The notes beneath the pieces are model-generated. The model was given only the letters and a program-made list of their open reading frames with translations, ran no database searches and was not told the DNA's origin. Positions 46,576 to 55,131 of a stretch of DNA of 64,000 nucleotides are shown piece by piece. This stretch comes from an uncultured bacterium (GTDB lineage: Bacteria > Gemmatimonadota > Gemmatimonadetes > Longimicrobiales > RSA9), in assembly GCA_937889645.1 (NCBI GenBank), contig CALBZE010000051.1, positions 1-64,000 on the forward strand, read 5' to 3'. Position 1 is the first letter of the stretch. Each line of letters opens with the position of its first letter. Made by a program: the position numbers and the translations under genes.

Positions 46576-47087
46576 TTCGCCTCCCATTCGCCGCGCCCGG
46601 GCTCGTCAGGGACTCCACATTCGGGGCACTGCGTCGACAGGTATCGCATCCACTCCTCGATCTCTTCGACCCCGGGCAGCCCGGCCTCGGAAGACGCCCG
46701 CTCGACGGCGTAGATCTGCCCCCACCGGTCCGCGATGAAGACTGCCGCCTCCCCCTCCCCCACACCACACCGCCGATGCGCCTCGCCATTCGGGTCGACC
46801 ATGAACTCGACCCCCCGACCCTCCAGCTCCGCTCCCTCCCCGTCGGGGCCCGCATTCCCGGGGAGCACCACGAGGGGCCGGCCCGCCCATTGGCGCAGCC
46901 GGGGTTCCCAGGTCGCCAGCTCTCGAACGTAGTCGCGCCCCGAAGCGACGTCCGCGAGGAACACCACGACCGGCGCCCCGCGTTGCGGCGCGCGCCACGC
47001 CACCGGAACGCCATCCCGTGCACGGGGGAGGGTGAGCGGCGGAAGCCGGTCGCCGATGGCCGGACCGGTACCGCCCCGGCCCTTCAC
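46572..47087 (-). CDS. Thioredoxin-fold protein lacking the active-site CxxC
   Basis: The 171-residue protein resembles AhpC/TlpA-type redoxins: [54 protein letters not shown] and [15 protein letters not shown]. At the usual catalytic position (about 46-50, LADVASG) there is no Cys. Cys residues occur only at 107, 154 and 157, the last two as CPEC near the C-terminus. The start is uncertain: GTG at 47087 or TTG at 47102. It is coupled to the aminotransferase gene. The role is unknown. Confidence 0.6.
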   Translation of the reverse strand: MKGRGGTGPAIGDRLPPLTLPRARDGVPVAWRAPQRGAPVVVFLADVASGRDYVRELATWEPRLRQWAGRPLVVLPGNAGPDGEGAELEGRGVEFMVDPNGEAHRRCGVGEGEAAVFIADRWGQIYAVERASSEAGLPGVEEIEEWMRYLSTQCPECGVPDEPGRGEWEAK

Positions 47088-47106
47088 GGAGTCGCCTGGC
47101 AAGGCA

Positions 47107-47493
47107 TCACTCTCGGGCGTGCCGGCTCGAAGCCGGCTCCAAAGGAAGGATCTCTCGAATGGCACGCATGACGTCGTCGACATGCCCGGAGCGGCGCAGG
47201 ACCGCCGTCCAGGGGCCCGGCAGGACCTCGCTCGTCGTCGACGCGACCAGCAGGACCCGCGCCCCATCGTGACGCTGCAGCAACCGGTCGAGACCTTCGG
47301 GATCGTAGGCCCTCTGGTCCAGGACCACGAGCCGGATCGGACCGGTCTCCGGATCGCCCACCGGGTACGCGAACGAAGCATCCACGCTCGGCGCCGCGAC
47401 GGCATGGTAGCCCCGGTCGCGGAGCCGGGCTCGAAGAAGCGCACGCGGCCAGTCGTCCGGGATGACGAGCAGGATCCGCGGTCCGCGTATCAT
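47107..47493 (-). CDS. Stand-alone response-regulator-receiver-like protein
   Basis: This 128-residue protein has a receiver-like pattern: PRILLVIPDDWPRALLRARL at the first strand and helix, LVVLDQRAYDPEGLDRLL with an Asp at the phospho-acceptor position, ARVLLVASTTSEV, and a final helix, HVDDVMRAIREILPLEP. The conserved Lys of true receivers is not visible, so phosphorylation is doubtful. Its ATG overlaps the previous stop codon as TGATG. No kinase is nearby. Confidence 0.55.
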   Translation of the reverse strand: MIRGPRILLVIPDDWPRALLRARLRDRGYHAVAAPSVDASFAYPVGDPETGPIRLVVLDQRAYDPEGLDRLLQRHDGARVLLVASTTSEVLPGPWTAVLRRSGHVDDVMRAIREILPLEPASSRHARE

Positions 47494-47798
47494 CAATGCG
47501 AGAGCGAACGCCCCAGCCGATCCTCGACGTCCGCTACCGACTCCTCGAGGCGATTCCTCGCGCCCTTGTGGTCGTCGAGCGTCATGACCATGAAGACCCG
47601 GTCGTGCTTCTCGCGGAGACGCTCCTCCGCGCGGCGGATCACCGGCATGACCTCGTCCCACTCGCCCTCGATCACGGTGTCGGCGCCCGTGACCCGATAC
47701 CGCAGCCCGGCGCGATCGATCTCGTCGATGACCTCGGAAACCGGGTCCACGAGAGAATCGCCGGAGCCGATCGGGAACATCGAAAGACTGAAGAGCAT
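47493..47798 (-). CDS. Thiamine-binding-like protein (MTH1187/YkoF family)
   Basis: The 101-residue protein matches the small MTH1187/DUF77 family: MLFSLSMFPIGSGDSLVDPV, GLRYRVTGADTVIEGEWDEV and VFMVMTLDDHKG. Family members bind thiamine or related pyrimidines as dimers or tetramers, and the biological role is generally unclear. GGAGG lies 7 bp before the ATG. It is the first gene of the four-gene unit ending in ornithine aminotransferase. No thiamine biosynthesis gene is near. Confidence 0.8.
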   Translation of the reverse strand: MLFSLSMFPIGSGDSLVDPVSEVIDEIDRAGLRYRVTGADTVIEGEWDEVMPVIRRAEERLREKHDRVFMVMTLDDHKGARNRLEESVADVEDRLGRSLSH

Positions 47799-47922
47799 GG
47801 GAGGTCCTCCGCGAACACGGGGGTGACACTCGAATCCCGCGAGAAGGCATTCGGCCACACGTCCGCGTGCAAGCGCCGTGCCCGGCACGTCGCACCCGGG
47901 TCGGACCCCGATGCGCCCAACG

Positions 47923-47962
47923 AAAAAGGGGGCCGCCGGATCCACGTTCCGGCATGGCCCCC
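47923..47962 (-). terminator. Intrinsic terminator of tRNA-Leu
   Basis: A long stem (GGGGGCC...GGCCCCC with an inner CCGGA/TCCGG) is followed on the - strand by TTTTT. It starts 4 bp after the 3' end of the tRNA. Confidence 0.8.
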
Positions 47963-47965
47963 CTA

Positions 47966-48049
<84 letters not shown>

Positions 48050-48080
48050 AGTGGCCCGACGCTCGATCGCCGAGCCACTA

Positions 48081-48109
48081 AACATAACACCATCCGACGC
48101 GCTATTCCA
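48081..48109 (-). promoter_or_regulatory. Possible promoter of tRNA-Leu
   Basis: On the - strand, TGGAAT (48104-48109), 17 bp and TATGTT (48081-48086) lie about 30 bp before the tRNA, overlapping the end of the preceding gene. The -35 match is poor. Confidence 0.4.
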
Positions 48110-48749
48110 GGGCTTTCGGCGGACCCAACACCTCCCGAAGGACCATGGCTCGGCGCAGTGCGGCGCCCGTTCCGAGCGACCGGGGCAGCCGCGCCCGTCG
48201 CCTCGCCTCCGGCGCGCCGGACAACGACTCCAGTTTTTCGTGGAACCGCCGATGACGCTCCTCCGGGGGAAGCGGCGGCGCTTCCAGAGACACGACGACG
48301 GGGTAGCGGTCGGCGACGATGCGTTCGAGCGACCGGGCCTCGGCCTCGTAACGATCCTGCGCGAGTTCGGGCGAGGCGGCAGCCGCGACCCCTTCCTCTT
48401 CCCACGTCGCCTGGTCCACCCACGACTCCGACTCCCACGCCGGCCCGGGCGTCCGCCGCTCGCCGGTCAGGAGCTCCCAGAGGTCGTCGGGGATCATCGC
48501 GGCTGCGGACGTGTCCTCGGCGCCAGGACCGCCCCGCGCGGCCGGCCCCGGTGACACTTCGCCCTCTTCCTCCCTAGGCTCCGCCGGTCCGGGGATGCCG
48601 CCCGGCGCTCGCTCGGGGAGTCCGGCCCCCGGGCGCCGCCCGGGCGCCGGGACGCCCGGCCCGCCCGGACCCCGCCGTCCGCCGAACACCCGGCCGATCA
48701 CCGACCAGATGATGGCGACGAGGACGATGAGGCTGTAGAGGTCCTCCAC
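48102..48749 (-). CDS. Membrane-anchored proline/glycine-rich protein, unknown
   Basis: The 215-residue protein begins with one transmembrane helix (YSLIVLVAIIWSVIGRVF) at residues 5-22. A long Pro/Gly/Arg-rich region (about 25-85) and a charged helical C-terminal part (EERHRRFHEKLESLSGAPEA) follow. It starts at GTG 48749, overlapping the floA stop codon, and is the last gene of the nfeD-floA unit, so it may act in the same membrane domain. No family is recognised. Confidence 0.7.
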   Translation of the reverse strand: MEDLYSLIVLVAIIWSVIGRVFGGRRGPGGPGVPAPGRRPGAGLPERAPGGIPGPAEPREEEGEVSPGPAARGGPGAEDTSAAAMIPDDLWELLTGERRTPGPAWESESWVDQATWEEEGVAAAASPELAQDRYEAEARSLERIVADRYPVVVSLEAPPLPPEERHRRFHEKLESLSGAPEARRRARLPRSLGTGAALRRAMVLREVLGPPKALE

Positions 48750-49753
48750 TATCGACCTTCTTCGTCGATCAGGTCGCCGCCATCTCCAGCACCACCTGCG
48801 ATCGCGTGGCGCATCTCGGTGTCAGCCTGTAGGTTGCGGTACCTCATGTAATCCATGATCCCAAGGTTGCCGCGCCGGAACGCTTCGGCGATGGCGAGAG
48901 GGATCTGCGCCTCGGCTTCCACGACGCGGGCGCGCATCTCTTCCACCCTGGCGCGCATTTCCTGCTCGGCGGCGACGGCCATCGCGCGCCGTTCCTCCGC
49001 CTTCGCCTGCGCGATGCGCTTGTCCGCCTCGGCCTGGTCCGTCTGCAGCTCGGCGCCGATGTTCTTGCCGACGTCGACGTCCGCGATGTCGATCGAGAGG
49101 ATCTCGTACGCCGTCCCCGCGTCGAGCCCCTTGGCGAGCACGGTCTTGGAGATGTTGTCCGGGTTCTCGAGCACCGCCTTGTGCGACTCGCTCGACCCGA
49201 TCGTCGACACGATCCCCTCGCCGACGCGCGCGAGGATCGTCTCCTCCCCCGCACCGCCGACCAGCCGGTGGATGTTCGCCCGGACCGTGACCCGCGCGGT
49301 CGCGATGAGTTGGATGCCATCCTTCGCCATCGCCGCGACCTTCGGCGTCTCGATGACCTTCGGGTTCACCGAGACCCTCACCGCGTCGAGCACGTCGCGG
49401 CCGGCAAGGTCGATCGCGGCCGCCTGCTGGAACGAGAGGTCGATGTTGGCCTTGTCCGCGCTGATCAGCGCCTTCACCACCCGGTCGACGCTCCCGCCCG
49501 CGAGGTAGTGCCCCTCGAGCTGCTTGGTCGTCAGCTCGAGGCCGGCCTTGGTAGCGGCGATCAACGGACGGATCACCGCGGCCGGGTTCACTTTCCGCAG
49601 GCGCATGCCGATCAGGTCGCCGAGACCGACCCGCACGCCGGCGAACACCGCCTCGATCCACAGCCGGACCGGCACGGCCCAGAGCAGCAGAACCAGGACC
49701 ACCACCGCGCCGATCAGCAGCAGCGGGGGCGTGAGCATGATGATGTCGTCCAT
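48749..49753 (-). CDS. floA: Flotillin-like protein FloA (SPFH family)
   Basis: FloA (334 residues) organises membrane microdomains. It has an N-terminal membrane segment ([19 protein letters not shown]), an SPFH domain including [20 protein letters not shown] and an Ala/Glu-rich coiled-coil region ([20 protein letters not shown]). The pairing with an upstream nfeD is the conserved genomic arrangement of this family. It starts 45 bp after nfeD. Confidence 0.94.
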   Translation of the reverse strand: MDDIIMLTPPLLLIGAVVVLVLLLWAVPVRLWIEAVFAGVRVGLGDLIGMRLRKVNPAAVIRPLIAATKAGLELTTKQLEGHYLAGGSVDRVVKALISADKANIDLSFQQAAAIDLAGRDVLDAVRVSVNPKVIETPKVAAMAKDGIQLIATARVTVRANIHRLVGGAGEETILARVGEGIVSTIGSSESHKAVLENPDNISKTVLAKGLDAGTAYEILSIDIADVDVGKNIGAELQTDQAEADKRIAQAKAEERRAMAVAAEQEMRARVEEMRARVVEAEAQIPLAIAEAFRRGNLGIMDYMRYRNLQADTEMRHAIAGGAGDGGDLIDEEGR

Positions 49754-49798
49754 TAGCCGCCTTGGTTCAGAGGAACGTCACGTAGCGCTCGCCTGGGA

Positions 49799-51169
49799 TT
49801 ACCCCACCGGCTGAACGACGTGCCGGTAGCCATCGGAGCGCACCACACGGATCGGCGTGCCTCGCTCGATCCAGCTTCCGTCGGCGACCACGTCGACCCG
49901 TTCGTCCCCGATCTGCGCCGTCCCGGCCGGCCGCAGGTCGGTCAGGGCCACGCCCTCGTGCCCGACCAGGTCGGGCCGCACCGGCGCCGAGAGATACCCG
50001 GTCTCGCGGGAGAGACTGTCGCCGAGCATGATCCCGGACCGGCGGAATCGTTCGTTGCGCGGGAGCAGTCGGATGATGGTCCAGGCGCCCACCAGGACCA
50101 ACGCGATCGCCGTGGAGAGAATAAGCGCTGCCTGACTGAGGTCGAACCCCGTAGCCATGTTTCCGACGAGACTCAGGTAGAGGCTGGCGAGCACGGCGAG
50201 GGTCCCCGCCACGCCGAATATCCCGAAGCCCGGTACGACGAAGATCTCCACCCCGAGCAGCGCGAGCCCCGCGACGAGGAGGATCACCTCCTCCCACCCG
50301 GCAAGGCCGAGGATCATATGACTCCCGAAGAAGAGGGCGAGCGAGGCGATCCCCGCGAGGCCGGCGAGCCCGAACGCCGGGGTCTTGATCTCGACGATCA
50401 GGCCGAGTAGCCCGAGGGAGAGGAGCAACGGCGCGACGACCGGGTGCGTCACGAAGCGCACGACGGACTCCGCCCAGTTCGTCTCGGCGCGGTAGACCTC
50501 GGCGCCCTCCAACTCGAGCGCAGCGAGCAGGGCATCCCAGCCGGCGACCTCGCGCGCGTAACCGACGCGCACCGCCTCCTCGGTGGTCAACGTGAGCAGC
50601 TTACCTGCCTCGACGACGCCCGGGATCTCGATCTCTTCGTCGACCATCGCCTCGGCGATGCGCGGATCGAGGCCGCGCGCCTCCGCGAGCGCGCGCATCT
50701 CGCTTCGCATCGCGCTGACGATCTTCTCCGGCGCCTTCTCCCCTTCGCCCGTGACCGGCGTCGCGGCGCCGATCACCGCGCCCGGGATCATGTAGACCTC
50801 ATCCGCGGCCAGGGCGATCATCGCGCCGGCGGAGAACGCGCGCCGATTGACGAACGCGTATACCGGGATCTTCGCTGCCCCGATCGCGTTCACGATTCGC
50901 TGAGCCGCGTCGATGCGCCCGCCGGGCGTCTCGATCTCCAGGACCACCGCCCGCGCACCCGCCGCCTCCGCCTCGGCGATGCTCCGCTCGACGAACGGCG
51001 CCAGGCCGAGCTCGATGGTGCCGGAAACGGGTACGCGGTAGACCAGTGGACCGGCGGCCGACGCCGACTGCGCCGCCCCGCGGGACGGGACCGAGATCGC
51101 AACGCACGCGACGAGCGCCGCGATCAACCGGCGCCCGCCCGGACATCCGAAGAAACGTCGCGTTTCCAT
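49799..51169 (-). CDS. nfeD: NfeD-family membrane serine protease
   Basis: The 456-residue protein has a signal peptide and a ClpP-class protease domain with PGGRID, catalytic Ser in NRRAFSAGAMIALAADEVYM and a Lys in EKAPEKIVSAM. About five transmembrane helices follow (for example LLLSLGLLGLIVEIKTPAFG), then a C-terminal OB domain (GHEGVALTDLRPAGTAQIGD). This is the full-length form. Such proteases cleave membrane proteins and work with SPFH partners such as floA, which follows directly. Confidence 0.94.
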   Translation of the reverse strand: METRRFFGCPGGRRLIAALVACVAISVPSRGAAQSASAAGPLVYRVPVSGTIELGLAPFVERSIAEAEAAGARAVVLEIETPGGRIDAAQRIVNAIGAAKIPVYAFVNRRAFSAGAMIALAADEVYMIPGAVIGAATPVTGEGEKAPEKIVSAMRSEMRALAEARGLDPRIAEAMVDEEIEIPGVVEAGKLLTLTTEEAVRVGYAREVAGWDALLAALELEGAEVYRAETNWAESVVRFVTHPVVAPLLLSLGLLGLIVEIKTPAFGLAGLAGIASLALFFGSHMILGLAGWEEVILLVAGLALLGVEIFVVPGFGIFGVAGTLAVLASLYLSLVGNMATGFDLSQAALILSTAIALVLVGAWTIIRLLPRNERFRRSGIMLGDSLSRETGYLSAPVRPDLVGHEGVALTDLRPAGTAQIGDERVDVVADGSWIERGTPIRVVRSDGYRHVVQPVG

Positions 51170-51231
51170 AGCGTGTGGTACCCCTCCGCGCGCACCACGG
51201 TGCCCGGGCGCCCCGCCACGCCCGCGGCCGC

Positions 51232-51969
51232 TCAGTGCCCGAGGAGCTGACGTGCGTAGTAAGCCCTGCGAATGGCGAGGACAGGGTCCCCCTCGGCAAG
51301 CGCCTCGCGCGCGCCTCGCAGAAGCCGTTCGGCCCGGCGTCGCGCCGCACTCTGCTCGCCATCCGCGCGCCCGCGCTCGGCGGCCATCGCCTCTTCGACC
51401 TGACGGATCATTCGCCGCGCGACCGCGTCCGGCGTCGTCTCCCGCAGCCGGTCGGCCGCCTCGAGGAGGAGCGCCGCCGCCTGTACCGGGTGCTCGGTCG
51501 CGGCCGCCCGCGCCAGCAGCGCCCGGCCCGCGTCCAACGCCCCCGCCAGGCCGGGCAACGAGATTCCGTCCGATGCCGTCGACGCCAATTCGATCCACCG
51601 CCGCAGCCCGGCCTCGATCTCCGCCAATCCCGCCGGCCCGAGCGACCGGACCAGGACGGGTGCGGCGAGCGCGTACGACCGGTATCGAAGCTCCGTGGCC
51701 GCGGCCGGGTCCCGCGTCGACTCCGCCTCCTGCCAGACGCGGTACGCCGAGCCCACGGCCTCGGCATCTTCCGGCTCGAGCCGTCCCGTGGCCCGCGCCC
51801 GCTCCACGATCTGCGGCAATGCCGGCAGCTCCGCCGCGACTCGGAGCGCCGCCTCGGTTTCCGCCGCCACGACGAGCGCCAGCGGCTCGCTCGGGGCGTC
51901 CCGGCACGCCGAGGCGGCCAGTACGGCGGCAATGACGATCAGGATTCGGATTCGCGGCGTCGTCGCCAT
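51232..51969 (-). CDS. Predicted lipoprotein, unknown function
   Basis: The 245-residue protein has a lipoprotein signal, RIRILIVIAAVLAASACRDA, with the lipobox LAASAC (Cys 22), so it is anchored in a membrane facing the periplasm. The rest is almost wholly helical, Ala/Arg/Glu-rich and lacks recognised motifs. It has its own promoter and ends about 60 bp before nfeD, so it may be co-transcribed with nfeD-floA. Confidence 0.75.
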   Translation of the reverse strand: MATTPRIRILIVIAAVLAASACRDAPSEPLALVVAAETEAALRVAAELPALPQIVERARATGRLEPEDAEAVGSAYRVWQEAESTRDPAAATELRYRSYALAAPVLVRSLGPAGLAEIEAGLRRWIELASTASDGISLPGLAGALDAGRALLARAAATEHPVQAAALLLEAADRLRETTPDAVARRMIRQVEEAMAAERGRADGEQSAARRRAERLLRGAREALAEGDPVLAIRRAYYARQLLGH

Positions 51970-52007
51970 AGCTCCATGGGACTGTGGGCCTTATGCCGGC
52001 AATGCCC

Positions 52008-52036
52008 AAGCTAGTCCCGCCATTACCGCGCCACAA
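52008..52036 (-). promoter_or_regulatory. Predicted promoter of the lipoprotein-nfeD-floA unit
   Basis: On the - strand, TTGTGG (52031-52036), exactly 17 bp and TAGCTT (52008-52013) lie about 40 bp before the lipoprotein ATG. It is back to back with the tetR promoter. Confidence 0.5.
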
Positions 52037-52048
52037 GTCCGACGCTAC

Positions 52049-52077
52049 TTGACCCGGCCGACCCGCGTCTCTAGGTT
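52049..52077 (+). promoter_or_regulatory. Predicted promoter of the tetR-beta-oxidation operon
   Basis: TTGACC (52049-52054), exactly 17 bp and TAGGTT (52072-52077) place the start near 52084, about 27 nt before the tetR ATG. Confidence 0.6.
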
Positions 52078-52087
52078 CACGGCCGGA

Positions 52088-52097
52088 CGTTCGAACG
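52088..52097. promoter_or_regulatory. Palindrome at the tetR transcription start, possible operator
   Basis: CGTTCGAACG is a perfect 10-bp palindrome located just after the predicted start site, where a TetR-type repressor would block transcription. Operators of this family are usually longer, so this is a tentative call. Confidence 0.35.
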
Positions 52098-52110
52098 ATC
52101 TCCGGTCCCG

Positions 52111-52809
52111 ATGCCCGAAGAGCGACCCACCTACGACGAGAAGTTCGCCCTGATCCTCCGCACCGCGGCGGCGATCTTCGCCGACAAGGGCTACCATCGG
52201 GCGAGCATTCGGGACATCAGCCGGGAGACGGGGATCAGCCTATCCGGGCTCTACTATTATTTCGAGAGCAAAGAAGAGCTGCTGTACCTCATCCAGAGCC
52301 ACTGCTTCGAGACGGTCCTGGAGGAGGCGGAGCGCTTGCTGGCGGGCGTCGAAGACCCGCCGCGGCGGCTCCGGATCTTCGTGGAGAACCACCTTCGCTA
52401 CTTCGTGGCGAACATGAAGGAGATGAAGGTGCTCTCCCATGAGGCGGATTCCCTCGGCGGCGATTACGCCCGTCGGGTGAACGCGCTCAAGAAGCGCTAC
52501 ACGGCGATCTGCGCGGACATCCTGTCGCGGCTGCGGCCGGAAGGGAGCGAGATCGATGCTCGGGTGGCGACGTTCGCGCTCTTCGGGATGATGAACTGGA
52601 TCTACAACTGGTATCGTCCCGGTCGCGACGTCGGCGTGGCCGAGCTGGCTGAGGACATGACTCAGTTGTTCTTGCGGGGGTACATGGCCGGTGCCGAGCT
52701 GCCCGTCGGTCTCGACGAGGGCGCGCCCGGCGAAGCCAGGCCCTCGATCTGGCGGAGAGAAGCGACGGTCGTTCCCCGGAAGGCCGGGGGCTCGCGGTCG
52801 TCGCGCTGA
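52111..52809 (+). CDS. TetR/AcrR-family transcriptional regulator
   Basis: The 232-residue protein has an N-terminal helix-turn-helix (AAAIFADKGYHRASIRDISR, then ETGISLSGLYYYFESKEELL) and a ligand-binding C-terminal domain. It precedes, on the same strand, a set of acyl-CoA oxidation genes. TetR regulators in this position (FadR of Bacillus, PaaR of Thermus) are released by acyl-CoA or phenylacetyl-CoA, so I infer that it represses this operon and responds to a CoA ester. The C-terminal 30 residues are poorly conserved and basic. Confidence 0.9.
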   Translation: MPEERPTYDEKFALILRTAAAIFADKGYHRASIRDISRETGISLSGLYYYFESKEELLYLIQSHCFETVLEEAERLLAGVEDPPRRLRIFVENHLRYFVANMKEMKVLSHEADSLGGDYARRVNALKKRYTAICADILSRLRPEGSEIDARVATFALFGMMNWIYNWYRPGRDVGVAELAEDMTQLFLRGYMAGAELPVGLDEGAPGEARPSIWRREATVVPRKAGGSRSSR

Positions 52810-52826
52810 CCCGAACGGAGGACGCA

Positions 52827-53648
52827 ATGGCGAGTGTGCTGGAATCGGCAACGACGAAGACGCTGGTCCACTACGAGGTGCGCGATGGTGTCGCGCTGCT
52901 GACGCTCGACGACCCGCCGGCGAACACGTACACCTACGAGATGATGCAGCAGCTCGATGCGGCGATCCTCCGGGCGCGGATGGACGAGTCCGTGCACGTG
53001 ATCGTGCTGTGCGGCGCGGGCGACAAGTTCTTCTGCGCCGGCGCGAACATCGCGATGCTGAACTCGGTGACGCCCACCTTCAAGTACTACTTCTGCCTGC
53101 ACGCGAACGAGACGCTGAGCCGTCTGGAGCAGACGCCGAAGCTGGTGATCGCGGCGCTGAACGGCCACACGGTCGGCGGCGGGCTGGAGATCGCGATGGC
53201 GGCGGACCTGCGCATCGCGCGGCGGGGCGCCGGCAAGATCGGGCTGCCCGAGGTCAACCTCGGCGTGCTGCCGGGCACGGGCGGGACGCAGCGGCTGTCC
53301 CGGCTGGTCGGCAAGGCGCGCGCGATCGAGCTGATGGTGACCGGCCGCACCTTCGACTTCGACGAGGCCAAGTCGCTCGGGATCGTGGACGACGTCTACG
53401 ACGCGGACAGCCGCGACGCGTTCATGGACCAGGTCATGGAGTACGCCAAGCGGTTCACGCCGCCGAACGCCGCCTCCAAGGCGATCGGGCACATCAAGCG
53501 CTCGGTCCAGACCGGCTGGGAGCTGCCGATCGGCGAGGCGCTGGCGGTCGAGCGCGAGCTGCAGCAGCTCCTCTTCCAGAGCGCGGATGCCAAGGAGGGG
53601 CTGGCCGCGTACGTCGAGAAGCGCAAGCCCAACTTCAGCGGCAACTGA
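52827..53648 (+). CDS. Enoyl-CoA hydratase/isomerase (crotonase) family protein
   Basis: The 273-residue crotonase keeps both catalytic glutamates: E121 in VGGGLEIAMAADLRIA and E142 in GLPEVNLGVLPGTGG. The oxyanion residues CAGANI and HTVGGG are present, so hydratase activity is plausible. It starts 17 bp after tetR and 10 bp before the aldehyde dehydrogenase gene. The substrate is unknown. Confidence 0.9.
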   Translation: MASVLESATTKTLVHYEVRDGVALLTLDDPPANTYTYEMMQQLDAAILRARMDESVHVIVLCGAGDKFFCAGANIAMLNSVTPTFKYYFCLHANETLSRLEQTPKLVIAALNGHTVGGGLEIAMAADLRIARRGAGKIGLPEVNLGVLPGTGGTQRLSRLVGKARAIELMVTGRTFDFDEAKSLGIVDDVYDADSRDAFMDQVMEYAKRFTPPNAASKAIGHIKRSVQTGWELPIGEALAVERELQQLLFQSADAKEGLAAYVEKRKPNFSGN

Positions 53649-53658
53649 GGGAGGCGAG

Positions 53659-55131
53659 ATGGCGACGACGGCGGTGCCGGTCGAGCGCAAAGCGCCCAAC
53701 CTGCTCTTCATCGGCGGCGAATGGGTCGCCGCCGCGGACGGCCGGACCTTCGCGACGCTGAACCCCGCGACGGGGGAGGTCATCGCGGAGGTCGCCGAGG
53801 CGGGGCCCCGGGAGATCGATGCGGCCGTCGAGGCGGCGCGCTCGGCGCTTTCGGGCCCGTGGGGCCGGTTGGATGCCGCGGAGCGGGGCCGCCTGCTCTG
53901 GCAGATCGCGGACGTGATCGAGGCGCGCGGCGCGGAGCTCGCGCGCCTCGAGACGCTGGACAACGGCAAGCCGATCCGCGAGGCGCAGATCGACATCCGG
54001 GAGGTCGTCGACTGCTTCCGCTACTACGCCGGCTGGGCGACCAAGCTTCACGGCGAGACGATCCCCGTCCGGGGCAACATCCTGAACTACACGCTCCGCG
54101 AGCCCGTCGGCGTGGTCGGCGCGATCATCCCGTGGAACTTCCCTCTCCTCATGGCGGCGTGGAAGGTGGCGCCGGCGCTGGCGTGCGGGAACACGGTCGT
54201 CCTGAAGCCGGCGGAGCAGACGCCCCTGTCCGCGCTGGAGCTGGCCGCGATCGCGCACGAGGTCGGCCTGCCGGCCGGCGTGCTGAACGTGGTCCCGGGG
54301 TTCGGCGAGACGGCCGGCGCCGCTCTCGTCCGCCACCCTGGTGTCGACAAGATCGCCTTCACCGGCTCGACGGCCATCGGCAAGGTGATCATGCGCGAAT
54401 CGGCCGAGACGCTGAAGAAAGTTTCGCTCGAGCTGGGCGGCAAGTCGCCGAACATCGTCTTCCCCGACGCGGATCTCGATGCGGCCGCACGCGGCGCGTT
54501 CGCCGGGATCTTCTACAACACGGGGCAGGCCTGCACGGCCGGCTCGCGCTTGCTCGTCCACGAGTCGGTCCACGACGCACTGCTGGAGAAGCTGGTCGAG
54601 CGCGCGGCCAAGACCGTGCCCGGCGACCCGCTCGATCCCAAGACCCGCATCGGGCCGCTCATCTCGCAAGAGCAGCTGGACCGCGTGATGGGGTACGTCG
54701 CCCGCGGGAGAGAGGAAGGCGCCGAGCTGCTTTGCGGCGGCGGCCGGGCGCTCTACGAGGGCGAGGAGAAGGGCTACTGGCTCCAGCCGACGATCTTCGA
54801 CCGGGTCGCCCCGGAGCACACGATCGCTCGCGAGGAGATCTTCGGCCCGGTGCTGGCCACGCTGACCTTCCGCGACGAGGAAGAGGCGATCGCTCTGGCG
54901 AACTCCACGATCTACGGCCTCGCCGCCGGAATCTGGACGAGCGACGTCAAGCGCGCCCACCGCGTCGCGCGTGGCATCCAGGCGGGCACCGTCTGGATCA
55001 ACACCTATCACCCCCTCGACCCCGCGTCCCCGTTCGGCGGCTACAAGCAGTCCGGCTACGGGCGCGAGCTCGGGCAATACGCGCTCGACCTGTACACGCA
55101 GGTCAAGAGCGTGTGGGTCGATCTCGGCTGA
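53659..55131 (+). CDS. NAD(P)-dependent aldehyde dehydrogenase
   Basis: The 490-residue enzyme has N160 in [15 protein letters not shown]258 in [13 protein letters not shown] and nucleophile C292 in [13 protein letters not shown], with FTGST for coenzyme binding, so it is a complete ALDH. The ATG at 53659 has GGGAGG 4-5 bp upstream. Being within a CoA-ester operon, it may oxidise a semialdehyde-CoA, as the PaaZ aldehyde dehydrogenase domain does. The sequence itself is of general ALDH type. Confidence 0.93.
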   Translation: MATTAVPVERKAPNLLFIGGEWVAAADGRTFATLNPATGEVIAEVAEAGPREIDAAVEAARSALSGPWGRLDAAERGRLLWQIADVIEARGAELARLETLDNGKPIREAQIDIREVVDCFRYYAGWATKLHGETIPVRGNILNYTLREPVGVVGAIIPWNFPLLMAAWKVAPALACGNTVVLKPAEQTPLSALELAAIAHEVGLPAGVLNVVPGFGETAGAALVRHPGVDKIAFTGSTAIGKVIMRESAETLKKVSLELGGKSPNIVFPDADLDAAARGAFAGIFYNTGQACTAGSRLLVHESVHDALLEKLVERAAKTVPGDPLDPKTRIGPLISQEQLDRVMGYVARGREEGAELLCGGGRALYEGEEKGYWLQPTIFDRVAPEHTIAREEIFGPVLATLTFRDEEEAIALANSTIYGLAAGIWTSDVKRAHRVARGIQAGTVWINTYHPLDPASPFGGYKQSGYGRELGQYALDLYTQVKSVWVDLG

